A DNA stretch of 64,000 nucleotides from Elysia crispata (GCA_033675545.1 JAWDGP010006494.1:327001-391000), one strand, 5' to 3'. Shown: positions 11,132 to 24,186, numbered from the stretch's first letter. Notes: generated from the letters alone by a model not told the origin. Numbers and translations are program-made.

Positions 11132-11276
11132 ACCCCTTGGGACAAGTAAAAAAAAATTACTTAACATCATTCTTTTTTGTTTTGGACTGTGATATATAGT
11201 GCGTAACCATAAGCGACGCACATGTTAGGAAAATCCTTAGCAAACAGTGGGGGAAAATCATATAGCAGCCAAGGGG
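11132..11276. mobile_element. Small piggyBac-like MITE
   Basis: TTAA at 11128-11131 and TTAA at 11277-11280 flank a 145-bp segment. Its ends are inverted: (A)CCCCTTGG at the left and CCAAGGGG at the right. TTAA target duplication with a CCC(C/T)TTGG end is the piggyBac pattern. The matching ends are short, so the call is tentative. Confidence 0.45.
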
Positions 11277-11458
11277 TTAAGATCATCACAAATGTTTACG
11301 TTTTATAGCTTTAAAAACATCCTTGAATTTCTCAAAGAATGTTTTACTGAAGTGAGGGTATCGACCCCATAAGACGATGACTTACCCTGCGGTCGAACCC
11401 ACATTACTTGTCTTGTGACTGTAGTGCGATTCCAACAGCTTTTATACCACTTTTTTGG

Positions 11459-11758
11459 AAGCGTTTATATATTGAGTTGAATTTCAATGGTGAAATAATT
11501 CCTGTGAAGCGTTTATTTTGAGTTGAATTTTAATAGTGAAATAATTCCTGTGAAGCGTTTATATTTAGTTGAATTTTAATAGTGAAATAATTCCTGTGAA
11601 GCGTTTATATTGAGTTGAATTTTAATAGTGAAATAATTCCTGTGAAGCGTTTATATTGAGTTGAATTTTAATAGTGAAATAATTCCTGTGAAGCGTTTAT
11701 TTTGAGTTGAATTTTAATAGTGAAATAATTCCTGTGAAGCGTTTATATTGAGTTGAAT
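11459..11758 (+). repeat. 46-bp minisatellite, about 6.5 copies
   Basis: The tandem unit begins GAAGCGTTTATATTGAGTTG and ends AATAATTCCTGT. Copies start near 11459, 11507, 11553, 11599, 11645, 11691 and 11737. They differ only by a few substitutions, and the first copy is slightly longer. Confidence 0.95.
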
Positions 11759-11759
11759 G

Positions 11760-13140
11760 TCAAGGATCAGTCGATTAATAACCTCGTCTTAAGTAGATGA
11801 TTAGCGTACAATCGCTTAAGTTATATCCTTTAAGTTACAAATACTTCCCTGATTATTTTCAACAAAGCAAAGCAATCAACCCCCCCCACCCCCCCACTCC
11901 CACCCCCACCCACCCACCCAGCCACATTGAACATTTTATACCCAAGAATATTCAAATAAACATATTCAAAGTCAATAAATTTTAGCTTTCAATATTAATT
12001 ATGTCCATTTTTAAAGCTTTTGCAAACATTGTGAACGACGAAAACACACAGCAATGTGATCCCAAAAGTTTGTAATACAAGGATTTCACCTAAACACATA
12101 AATTCAAACTTAATAATTCTACGCCTTCAATTCTCTGAATTTTTAAATCGTTTTTTTTTTCAAATTTTGAATGCCTTGAGGAAATAAACCAACAACAATG
12201 TAAACCCAACAACTTTTAATGAAGTGGTCCATCTAAAAATCATAAATTTGGTTTTGAATATAATAACAACTATAATGCCACGAGCCTCTATTGAAAATCA
12301 AAGTAAAGTTAACAAACGACATTGTTCATCCAGAAATTTTGAAATAAAAAAAAAAACCAGTCAATTGATGACAACTTTGTTTTAAATGAAATCTATAGGC
12401 ATCTATAGACCCGCTGTTGGAAATCTTTAAAAAAAAATGCACAACCGCCTAAAGAGTACTTCCTCAGAGACCAGAAGTTGCAAAGAGCAGACTCGACTTT
12501 CATTGAAAACCACATTTTCACCACATCAGGTTGCGTACTTAAATGTATGTGAAGTGAATCCTTTCGGCACCACATAATTATGGTCTCGATGTACTGATAA
12601 ACCATAAGAGGGTTGCGCGAAAAATAGAAAAGCGCCCAACTTGGAATTTATATTATTGTTTCAGATCTCTACTCGATTTATATCAGAAAGAATGTCTTCT
12701 TGGCGACATAATTCTATGAGGAGAATTTAAATGTCTCAAGGCTCTGTACACTTTAATCCGATCTGAAACGACACTTACCGAACGTAATGAAACTAAAACA
12801 ATCTAGGATAGATTTCACCATCTCGTGAAAAATTGTTAGAAAAGCGAGGCCGTACTCAACTACAAAAAAAAAAAAAATGCAATTTATGCATAGCTGGAAA
12901 GTTCTTCAATCCAACGGGAAAAAAAACAAGCCTGAACAAGGGAAATGAGATGTTCTCCTAAAGTCGACACCGCAAAAAACATCTACTCGAAAATACAGAC
13001 ATAACGATTGCTATTCGCCTGAAGAGATGTAAATCATCGAAATACAGCGAATTACAGTAAGTGATCTAGATTTTTCTTAATTTAATTTATTTGAGCTCCT
13101 TTTATCTTAAAGTTGAGCACTGACTAATTTTGTACTTCCT
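11760..13140. other. AT-rich intergenic sequence
   Basis: A C-rich stretch (CCCCCCCACCCCCCC-like) lies at 11880-11921. No coding exon could be supported. The frame at 12393-12605 on the minus strand has no recognisable feature. Confidence 0.4.
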
Positions 13141-13145
13141 AAACA

Positions 13146-13147
<2 letters not shown>

Positions 13148-13217
<70 letters not shown>

Positions 13218-13234
13218 GTATGTATATATATATA
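13148..13234. repeat. (AT)n microsatellite
   Basis: About 30 uninterrupted AT units, then imperfect TATG/TATA units. Confidence 0.95.
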
Positions 13235-13253
13235 AAATCGCCTTTCATATTCT

Positions 13254-13547
13254 AGTGCTCAGACTTGGACGCCTGTACTGCCTCTCGGATGTTCGCTGAT
13301 AGTTTCCTTCACTGTGTTCGGTCTTCTGCTATTGACCTCAGATGCTCGAGGTCGTTCTTGGTTGTAAGTTTGAGCTCGCCTCCTGATATGTGACAGAGGT
13401 TTTTGTTGATGGTTGTAGGCAGTGTTGTTATCGGCGTTCCTCGAAATTGATTACCCCTTAGTACAAAGTAAGCCTCCATAGATTTGTTTGCTGAAATGTC
13501 TATATCTCGCCTCAGAATATGCCCGAAAAGGCACCACAATGATGGAT
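13254..13547 (-). pseudogene. LINE ORF2 C-terminal fragment
   Basis: The minus-strand frame encodes LWCLFGHILRRD ... MEAYFVLRGNQFRGTPITTL, then LEHLRSIAEDRTQ. This is the post-RT C-terminal pattern (R..W.GH.LR.....RGRP...L......L...A.DR..W) of RTE-like and related non-LTR elements. A stop at about 13309 replaces the usual Trp after EDRTQ, and the frame then continues for RKLSANIREAVQASKS to the natural end. The fragment is cut off upstream near 13547. Confidence 0.75.
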
Positions 13548-13691
13548 ATTAAGAGCAATTTTTCGTTGCAGTAGAAAAACGGCAAGAGAGACGGGCTGGG
13601 TTCAGAAGCAGCTCCTATGTGAGGTCAGAACATAGTATTGGTTGAAGATGGTCTTCCCGAGAACCATCAAGCGTTTAACGCACTTATCAAA

Positions 13692-13694
<3 letters not shown>

Positions 13695-13734
<40 letters not shown>
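13695..13734. repeat. (AAT)n microsatellite
   Basis: About 13 units. Confidence 0.95.
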
Positions 13735-13736
<2 letters not shown>

Positions 13737-13856
13737 CGCTCTATGATACAGCTGCTACTGCAAGGTAAAAAAACAAACAAACAAAAAATAAAAAAGAACC
13801 CCGAGCATTTTGGTCGAGCTTGCAAGTTGTTATCGGGAGAAATAAAATGTTTAGCA

Positions 13857-13929
13857 AAAGAGAGAGATAGAAAGACAGACAGACATACAGAGATAGACAG
13901 AGAGACAGGCAGAGAAACAGACGGAGAGT

Positions 13930-13961
<32 letters not shown>

Positions 13962-13997
13962 CAGAGAGAAAAAGAAACAGCAAACAAAAAGAGAATC

Positions 13998-14079
<82 letters not shown>

Positions 14080-14238
14080 CAGACAGACAGAGAGACAGAA
14101 ACACAGAGACTGAAAAACAGCGACAAACAGGTAAGTAGATAGTGTCAAAATAAGAGGAAAGGTGAGAGAGAAAGAGACAGAAGATGGCTGAAAAACTGAC
14201 GCAGTGTGAGACATAGAAAGGATTTATACAGTTGTGTG

Positions 14239-14313
<75 letters not shown>

Positions 14314-14472
14314 CAGACAGACAGAGAGACAGAAACACAGAGACTGAAAAACAGCGACAAACAGGTAAGTAGATAGTGTCAAAATAAGAGGAAAGGTGAG
14401 AGAGAAAGAGACAGAAGATGGCTGAAAAACTGACGCAGTGTGAGACATAGAAAGGATTTATACAGTTGTGTG

Positions 14473-14527
<55 letters not shown>

Positions 14528-14740
14528 CAGAGAGAAAGGCAGACAGACAGACACAGACATAGAGAGAGGCACAGACAAACAGACAGATAGGATGAGAGCG
14601 AAAAAGACAGAAAATGGCTGAAAATTTGAATCAGTAAGAGAGATTGAGAGAGTTTTAAAAAGTTGTGTGTGAGTAGGTGAGAGAGAGACAGACAGTCAGA
14701 CAGAAAGAAAGAGAGCCAGAAACAGAGAAAAAGAGACACA
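13857..14740. repeat. Purine-rich satellite with tandemly duplicated ~165-bp module
   Basis: (GA)n arrays at 14001-14073, 14244-14309 and 14478-14524 alternate with a complex module. The module at 14079-14243 and its near-identical copy at 14313-14477 share GACTGAAAAACAGCGACAAA and AAGATGGCTGAAAAACTGAC. Period is 234 bp. A third, diverged copy covers about 14540-14690. The Ser/Leu and Glu/Arg frames across it are not genes. Confidence 0.9.
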
Positions 14741-14749
14741 CACTAATTT

Positions 14750-15716
14750 CATATTTTACTGCAACAAGTGCAAATTACATAAAGAGGAATAAAGATTGAC
14801 ACAAATTGCGAATTTAAAATGGATTATATTTTTAAACCTGAGCAAAGCATAAACAAAGGTATCTAAAAATAAAAAAAATAAAAAAAAAAGAATAGAATAG
14901 AAAGGAAGGATCATCAACACCATTTTACAAGTCAGAGGTATTTACAGTACAAATTCAAATTGTTGGAAAATTTTACAAACGTCTCTTTCAAAATTTTATT
15001 GAAAATTAAAAAACAACAACAAACAAACATGTGACCAAGTATTCAGTTGGGAATGTATTGGAAAAACCATAGTTACACGAATAACTGTTTTTAATACGAC
15101 GTTAAAATTGGCAAAAATCAGACACTTTATATTCTTTTCTTTTTTTTTTCTTTAAAGATGAAATATGACAAGCTGTTAGCACAGAGAGCGCAACTTTTAG
15201 TTTTAAATGGACATTAAGTTATTCTTTAAAAAAGAGATAGGAAACTACAAAAACTTAAGTTTGTCATCTTATGTTAACCTTGGTATATACCAAAATAAAA
15301 GTAAGAATTCATTTATGTGGCAGATTCTAAAACTTTCATATTAATTTTTTAAAATACTGCATCTTGGCTAAAATCCATTAAATTTTTGTGTGTATGTTTT
15401 GAACATATTCAGAAGCGAACTAAATATGCCTTGCTCAAGCAGGGCAGCCCAGATAGTCTATAAAGTTGAAACTGATTGTTTTTTCAGCTGATCAGATTGT
15501 TTAAATTTGTTTAAAAAGGTTGATTATCTCAAGGCGTGTTCCTCAACTTCACAATAAGAAAATAAAGTACGGGGTATCTTAATTATAAAGAATATGTAGA
15601 GTTTACATCGGTTACACTAGAAAACATTTGGACCTGAGAAGGCCCTTGAAAGATATTTGTGAAAACAGAGTATCTGTTCCATGAAAAGGGAATTAACTCT
15701 CATCATATCCTACACC
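14750..15716. other. AT-rich sequence, probably 3' UTR of the minus-strand exon at 15717-15890
   Basis: No coding potential seen. TTTATT on the plus strand near 14997 would be AATAAA on the minus strand. The UTR assignment is inference from position only. Confidence 0.35.
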
Positions 15717-15890
15717 CTAGTATGACGTGGATTCGACCTCCAGAGAATGGCTCTTGCTGAGGACAAAGATTCGCAGAACGACACAGATCGTAATGAGAAT
15801 GATGCCAAGAACGATGTCAAAGATCGCAGTTGTCTTAGCTGTAAGGGCCTCCACAAAGGCAGACTGGTAGATGCCACTAGCTTTCATCGC
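15717..15890 (-). CDS. Terminal coding exon of a membrane protein, possibly tetraspanin-like
   Basis: A pyrimidine-rich acceptor (TTCTTTGTCTGCAG) opens a frame of 57 codons plus stop: KASGIYQSAFVEALTAKTTA, then one strong hydrophobic segment (IFDIVLGIILITICVVLRIF), then a short polar tail ending STSY. Base composition is clearly less AT-rich than the flanks and codon use looks real. A final membrane helix with a short cytosolic tail after an amphipathic loop resembles tetraspanin TM4, but the usual Gly-Cys before it is absent. The family is therefore uncertain. Upstream exons were not found in the window on the same strand up to about 32 kb. The gene may have long introns, or this may be a lone surviving exon. 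Confidence 0.6.
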   Translation of the reverse strand, partial: AMKASGIYQSAFVEALTAKTTAIFDIVLGIILITICVVLRIFVLSKSHSLEVESTSY

Positions 15891-15899
15891 CTGCAGACA

Positions 15900-16635
15900 A
15901 AGAAATGTAAAATAAATTGAAAAAAAAAAAAAGAAAGAAAGAAAGATGGAGGTTGTAGAGATCTTAAAATAGTAATATTTTCAGAAAAATTGTGCCTTCA
16001 TATTAGCTACTTCATGGGTTTAGAGAGTTCAATTTTGCAAACATTTTTTCCTCTTCCTGTCTTCTTTTGAGGTAGGGGGAGGGGAGGGTGCAAGAAAAAG
16101 AAATAGAGAAAAGAAGGGAATAGAGAGGAGGATGAGAGAAAACAAAGAAAGACAGAGAGAGGGAAAGAGAGGGAGAGAACGATAAACTGACCAGTTTATA
16201 CCCACAAAGACTAAAAGGCGAAAGAGCTAACAGATTTATCTACTCCAGAGCCACTCACGCAGAACAAAACTTGAGATATTCATTTATTCTCGTATATGTT
16301 GGCAAGAAAATATTCTTTATCAAGCAAATAAAAATAATAATGAAATAAAATGGGGAAAAAGTGGTCTCCAATTTTAAAAAAATGACGTAAACTTTGTCTT
16401 TCTCCACAATGGTCGCTTCCTGGGTTTTGACAGCGTCTTTTGAAGATAACATGATCTCTGATGTAGGAATATAGCCACGTGGTGGTATTTTTATATTATG
16501 ATTTTGAACAGTGATTTCTTGTGGTAAACAATATCACCAGTAAAGATGCCAAAATCTTTGAATCAAATTAGCAAATCAGGGATTGGCGATTTTAGTAATG
16601 TTTATTTATCTCAATCTTATGAATCTTATGGTAAA
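15900..16635. other. Upstream/intron sequence of the 15.7-kb exon
   Basis: Contains a purine-rich tract at 16070-16180. A short minus-strand frame at 16452-16255 begins MLSSKDAVKTQEATIVEKDK but lacks a good donor and was not accepted as an exon. Confidence 0.35.
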
Positions 16636-16640
16636 GATAT

Positions 16641-17251
16641 TGTAAAGAATTGTACTATAAGTTGATCTATTCATATCCTCACCCTGTTTTGGTGCGTAAC
16701 TTTTGGGTAGCTGATCGACTAGATCTATGTAGATTGTCTTATTTAGTTGCATAATGTTTGTATTTCAAGCCTAAGAACTTAGTCTTGTTTATTGAACACA
16801 GCCCGCACTTGTATGGCCAAGATTCTTCTGGAATCTCCTATCTAGTTCTAGCATAGTAATGATCTCGTCACCCCTTGTTTACCTTTGTTTTGATTGGTTG
16901 CTTATTGCTAATGACGTGTACCAAGAATATTCTCTTACGATTTATGTAATTTCTTTTCTGGATGATTCGGCGAGATTTTGTATAAATAAGAGTCAAAAAT
17001 ATTTCAGTCAGTCAACATCGAGTCTACAGTGAGTGATTATTAATTCTGCCTTCAGTAAGTGATTATTGAGTCATCCTACAGTGATTGTAGAGTCACGCTC
17101 TTGTGTTGTTATTAAACAGTTTGCAATATTTACCTGTGGACTTCAGTCTTATTTTCTACGGACGAGTCGTGTGATTGACTGTATATAATATATTTTCATA
17201 CCCCTAGACAAACAGAGCCTAGCAGATCACCCCCATCACAAATCTGTTACA
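16641..17251 (+). mobile_element. Solo LTR of an LTR retrotransposon
   Basis: A 611-bp segment begins TGTAA and ends TTACA (inverted TG...CA ends). It is flanked by GATAT at 16636-16640 and GATAC at 17252-17256, a near-perfect 5-bp target duplication. Inside are a TATA box (TATAAATAAG at 16981-16990) and a downstream 5' leader-like region. No gag or pol sequence adjoins it, so the internal part was probably lost by LTR-LTR recombination. Confidence 0.65.
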
Positions 17252-17259
17252 GATACCAA

Positions 17260-19060
17260 TGCTAAAGTTCAGCCAATATTGCAATGGGTTAGATTATTTT
17301 GCTTTCAAAAGATCTTATGTTGTGTTTTATTCATTAAGTCCAGCTAAAGACTCTGTTTTCCTTTTCACACTGCACTGTAACCTTTTAATGTAAAGATGTT
17401 GCAAAGATTATTTTAGTCATTAAAGAATTGAAAAGTTATTTTTCTTTTTTGTTTTGTTACAATCTAAATCGTGAAATTAGCGAAAGGCCGAGTGATTAAT
17501 TGCTGCTGCTACTGCTGCTTTGATATACTGTAAACAAATTGATCTGGGACCTTAGTCCTGAGCAAAATGGCAAATATAATTTATGGACATTTTATAAAAT
17601 TAATTCAGATCCAAACACATGATAACGCAAGTCAGAAAATCTTACAAAATTGCTAGATCTCAGTCACTTTTTCACGTCATGCAGTTTTGCAATCAGAGCT
17701 GAACACTTTTTATGAGAACTCGTAGAAATATAGTTAAGAGAGAATGTGTCAATTTAAGATTTTACTTGCTTGAAGGAGTAATTCAGTGTCTGCATTGGGT
17801 AAACTTGCATCAAGTGACAGAATAATAAATCTGAACTTAAATTGTACAGTTAATAAAAATGTGCTAATTTTCTTTTAATTGGCTATGTCAAACAAAACAA
17901 ACAAATGGTAAGACAAAAAGTGCAATGAAATAACTGTATAAAACACTCTTGCCGTTTTTAGGCGGTATTTATGAACATTAAATAACTCTCCGAGAATTAA
18001 ATTAGTGTATGTGATTAGATAAAGCAAGTGTTGTTGCCCTTTCTTAAAAAGTACTCGACATCTGAACAAAACATCTATCACTTGGATCAGAGTGTTAGCC
18101 TTGCTGGCAAATCCGACAATGAAGAGCCTAGACCGTTCAAATGCATTGACGCTAATACCATTTTTCACAGGAGCGCACAGACAAATGAAAAAAAATTACG
18201 CCAGAATTGCAGTGAACCAACATGGCGTAAGATGCTGTTTCAAGGAATCAATGATGAAAGAAATCTAGCAATGGGGCCTATCAATTCCGCATTCACATTT
18301 CATAATAAATCTCAACAGAAGACTTCAAAATCTGATTCTTTTTCAACGAAAACATGCCGATATTGTGAGAAATTTTTATAAGGATCAACATAGATACGTT
18401 TAAGTTTGTTTAAAGGTTATTTCTATTTTGCGACCAGATCTAGCGTCTAAATATAGATTAACTTCGAGTACTATGTACAGCTTATTACCGTCATCATGGG
18501 GAAACATCTAGATGGGCAGCTCAGAGGATGAGACCGAAAAATATCATAAACGAAAGTTTGCTTAATGTTTCAGATTGTTTGCTACCGCGTAGTATAACTC
18601 TTACTTTCTTTATTCCAGCGGTAAAGTGAACACAGAAACGAGACAAACAAATTTTGCGGCATTCCAAATATTTTTATGAGCGTGTGCTCATAATTGAATT
18701 TAGTACAAAAATCAAGAAACAAGAATCAAAACCAACTTGAGGTGGTAGTAAAGCCACTCATGATGGCATTGTGATGCTCGCGATATAATTAAAAGTGTTC
18801 ATATGTGGTTAGATGCTTAAGGCCCGTTCGCCGAGAGGTCCACAGACGCGCTCACACAAGCACTTTCCACATCCCTGGGCATCGAGGTCTGAAAATGCTG
18901 GAGAGTCTTTTGAATTGTTTTGGAGTGCATGAAATAGATGTTTTTAGGTTGCTTTTTTCTTTTTGTGGCTTCTTATATGAAATATCGCATCATTGCCTTC
19001 CTGAGATAAAACTTGTTGCCGCTGTAATAGAATTATGACAAAAGAAATAATAACTAAAAA
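17260..19060. other. AT-rich sequence with one dispersed-repeat copy
   Basis: The part 18180-18560 is related to 37990-38420. The shared order is GAAAG-AATCTAGC...., AATAAA(T/G)..CAACA(G/A)AAGAC, ...GATCAACAT(A/C)GATA..., and CCGTCATCATGG. The 117-residue frame at 18028-18381 spans this repeat and has no recognised domain. The rest shows nothing I can support. Confidence 0.5.
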
Positions 19061-19064
19061 AAAC

Positions 19065-19215
<151 letters not shown>

Positions 19216-19365
19216 TCGCCCTTTCTTTCTTCTTCGGCTCTCTTTCCTCACTTTTGCTATATATTTTTTTTTAATTCTGCCTGTGTCTATGTCATTACAT
19301 TACTTATTCTTTCTCTTCAACTGAGTGTTACAATTTCTTTCTTCTTTTTCTAATATCTCGTCTTC

Positions 19366-19368
<3 letters not shown>

Positions 19369-19405
<37 letters not shown>

Positions 19406-19406
19406 C

Positions 19407-19482
<76 letters not shown>
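19369..19482. repeat. (CT)n(CTAT)n compound microsatellite
   Basis: CT units to 19401, a TTTTT break, then about 19 CTAT units. Confidence 0.97.
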
Positions 19483-20094
19483 CATTGGTATCTATGGATC
19501 TATCTCTTTAGTTTTTTTTTCTCCATTTAACACTTATAACTTAAGCACGGCATATCTTGTAGATTTTGTATGTGCAACAGTGTACCTGGGCTTCTCTCCT
19601 GGAAAGGAGTTAAATTTATGAGAGGATAGACGGAGAGGTGGAGATAGAGAGAAAGAGGGAGAAAGAGGAAGAGAGAAAGAAAAGGAGAGTACAGATCGAC
19701 GAAAAGAAAAAAACATAAACAAGAAATGCTAGCACCAGCTGCGGGATTAAACTGTCTAATCACCGCAACAGGGTGCGGCACTAGGAATAACAAAAGCAAT
19801 AGCCGCAGTTTTTCACTACAACATTAACAACAGCAATATCCCTAGATTGGAGGTGGCTGGTCCATCAAGATATTGGGAATCAGTGGAGTTTCATCCCTAA
19901 GGCTATTTTAACGGAAAGTTTTTGAACTTAGGACCATAGAAAGACTCTATCAAATTATTCTGTTTAATTAATCGTGGAAGAACTGAAAAACAAAACAGAG
20001 AAACAGTAAAAGTTACGAATGTAAACAACAACAGCAACAAAAAAAAGGTTAACAACCGTGTCGGAACAAACAGCAATAAGAAGGCACGCGGAAA

Positions 20095-20180
20095 AAAATC
20101 ATCAACATCATCATCATCAACAACAACAACAACGATTACAACGACGACGACGACAGCAACAACAACAAAAACAAAACAAA
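20095..20180. repeat. Imperfect (CAA)n/(ATC)n/(GAC)n tract
   Basis: Short trinucleotide runs ATC, CAA, GAC and CAA in succession. Confidence 0.8.
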
Positions 20181-20262
20181 ACCAACGACAAATGAAATAT
20201 GAATCATATAATAGTCTTTATGTCTTTATTTATTTTAAAACAGAATTATTTCATTCTGCCTG

Positions 20263-20268
<6 letters not shown>

Positions 20269-20350
<82 letters not shown>
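20269..20350. repeat. (CT)n microsatellite
   Basis: About 41 CT units. Confidence 0.98.
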
Positions 20351-20354
<4 letters not shown>

Positions 20355-20929
20355 TTCTTTCTTTCTCTTGGACTAACGAAATGAAAAGAGATGGCAGAAA
20401 AAAGGGTTCGCCTTGAGATCGGACAGCTTTTTATGAACGATTTATAAAAGACATAAAACGAATGAAAAATAGTTTAATGGTTTCGAAATGTAATCATCAT
20501 TATTTTTGGTAAATCGAATTTTATTTACTCTACTCGTTGAGAAGTTGAACTTACTGATAATAACTTCGCAAGGGCAGTCAAGGTCGGAGGAAAACATAAA
20601 CAAACCCCCAGGCGAGTTGACAAACTGAACAAACTCATTTCAAGTTAATAAGTTATGGCATAGAGTTACATATCTTAAAACCCATACAAAGTTTTAACTG
20701 ATTTTCTTGAAAAATTTGAAGATTCATCCAATTATGTATCATCACAGGGAAATAGGTTTTTTTAAAATTAATATTCGGTAAAAAGTGCAGTTTATAGTTA
20801 AATTTTACGGGTTTCGTCGTTTTTAAAATACATATTGATGCACAAAACTGTAAGAATATGCGTCGCAAGTAAACCGCTTGAAGAAAGTGTGTCACTTTTT
20901 ACTTATATGAATCAGGAGAGCTTAAACTT

Positions 20930-21556
20930 TGCCTGGCAAGGTAACTTCGCCAGGAACTGGCTTCAAGCCCTAACGGTGTTAAGACCCGTAAAACGGTCAA
21001 GGTCCACATACTATGACGGCCCGCGCCTGTCGTCATTTATGCTTTGGGTCTGATGTGGCTCCTCCCATAAAACACCGGGATGCGCACTTGTGTGCATCAC
21101 TTTGGTGCTTGGATGCTGGCAGGGAAGTTTTGTCGTGGGTCGTGTGATAAGCACAACCTGCTCAGAGGTACCGGCGACTTGGGTACTTCGTCGATGTGGT
21201 GTCGGTGGGCCGGCTATCCTGAGAGTGTCTATATGGCGGAGGTTCAGAGCTGAAACCCTTCACCCCCTGCAATCTTTTGAGATATCTCCCTTTAAAGGAA
21301 GCTGAATATCTTCCTTTACAGGAAGGTGTTTATTTTTCCCTTTCAAAGGGGCTTTATACCTTTTTCCCATTGAAAGGGGAACTATCCTTTAAATATCCAA
21401 AATTCTCCTTTTTATTTGTTATGTTCCACTGAAGAGGAATTTCACATAATTTTCCATTATTCTACTAAAGCACTGTCCACTTGTGACTGGCACGTCATAT
21501 ACCTGCTTATCACTATTAAATCATGATAGTCCTTGCCTCGATGAGACTGTAAGTAA
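20930..21556 (+). repeat. Dispersed repeat, copy 1, with hairpin array
   Basis: The part from about 21195 (GGTGTCGGTGGGCCGGCTAT) to about 21550 is similar throughout to 35017-35366. It contains a series of short near-palindromes: TCCCTTTAAAGGAA, TTCCTTTACAGGAA, CCCTTTCAAAGGGG and CCCATTGAAAGGGG. The GC-richer segment 20930-21194 upstream may be the rest of a longer element; it is absent from the second copy. No functional ORF. The class is unknown. Confidence 0.75.
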
Positions 21557-21559
21557 ATA

Positions 21560-22439
<880 letters not shown>

Positions 22440-23100
22440 GAGAATAAGAGAATGGAAGAGGAAGAACCAGATAGAAGAAAGATATTGTCCCACACACTTA
22501 GACAAAAGGAGTGAAAAACTGACACAGACAGATACGGAAAGATAAAAATAATGTATCGAAAGTGTAAGATAAAAGGTGAAGAAAAAGATGATGAGATAGA
22601 GAAATTAAGAGTGGGAGAGAGAGAAAGAGAGTTAGAGACAGAGACAGAGAAAGAAAAAGAGAGTAAGAGACATAGAGATACAGAAAGAGAGCTAGCGAGA
22701 AGAGGACAACGAGGAAGAAGAGAAAGAAATAACCTCACGAATTAATCACTCAGTAAGGGCATGAACTCTACTAAATACGTGTAGGAATCTAATGTGGACT
22801 TACTTAATGTTGAAATGCAAAATTAACGACAACTCATGTATAAAAATCATGAACAGAAAAAACATACAAAATGCGTCTTTTTTGTATGCCTAAGTCGTAA
22901 ATTGTATTAAATTTAATAATAAACTTGTTGATTGTACATAGATCTTTTAAATCAAGTAGAAAAGCTATCAAATAAATTAAATATAACCATCTCAATTATG
23001 AATGTATACAAAGATAATAAACTGATCGCTCAAAGTGATTAGCATTATCCATGACAGTTTTAGCCACTTAGAACGCGGTGGAAAATACAGGTATAAAACT
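22440..23100. other. Purine-rich to AT-rich sequence
   Basis: GA-rich to 22730, then AT-rich. No gene supported. Confidence 0.4.
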
Positions 23101-23159
23101 TTTTTTTTTTTTAAGTTCCATCACATTCATTTAATTGACCCCCCAATTTCCTCATACTT

Positions 23160-23768
<609 letters not shown>

Positions 23769-23769
23769 G

Positions 23770-24025
23770 AGTGAAAGTACGAGAGGTACTGAGGCAGAGA
23801 GAGAGGCAAAAAGAGAGAGAAACAAATTGAGACAGAGGGAGCAAAAGTGTGGAAGATGAAGAATCCGAAATAGAAGAAAGAAATAGCGATACACAGTTAG
23901 AAAAAAAAGGACTTATAAACTGCCATGTACAAATCTATTAAAAATAAAAACAAAATATTTAAAAATGAAAGGATAGAAGCAAACTAAATAAAGATAGATA
24001 TAGAGATAAATAGATGGATACAGAG

Positions 24026-24100
<75 letters not shown>

Positions 24101-24186
24101 AACAAACAGGCAGAGAGATAGAGAGACAGAGAGAGATGGCTGGGAAATAACCCGGAAAAAGAAAGAGTCACAAAGAAAAGAAAAAG
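23770..24186. repeat. Purine-rich module A (copy 2) with (GA)n
   Basis: Copy of 21740-22345, with its own (GA)n at 24029-24086 followed by (GACA)n units. Confidence 0.85.

Noticed and set aside
11340-11470. tRNA-like B-box (GGGTTCGACC on the minus strand)
   Set aside because: No acceptable cloverleaf and no clear A-box at the right distance; at best an old SINE fragment.
16255-16452. Possible 5' exon for the membrane-protein exon at 15.7 kb
   Set aside because: No good donor after KDK and the rest of the frame is AT-driven.
18028-18381. 117-residue plus-strand frame
   Set aside because: Lies over a dispersed repeat whose second copy does not keep the frame; no recognised domain. Recorded as repeat, not gene.
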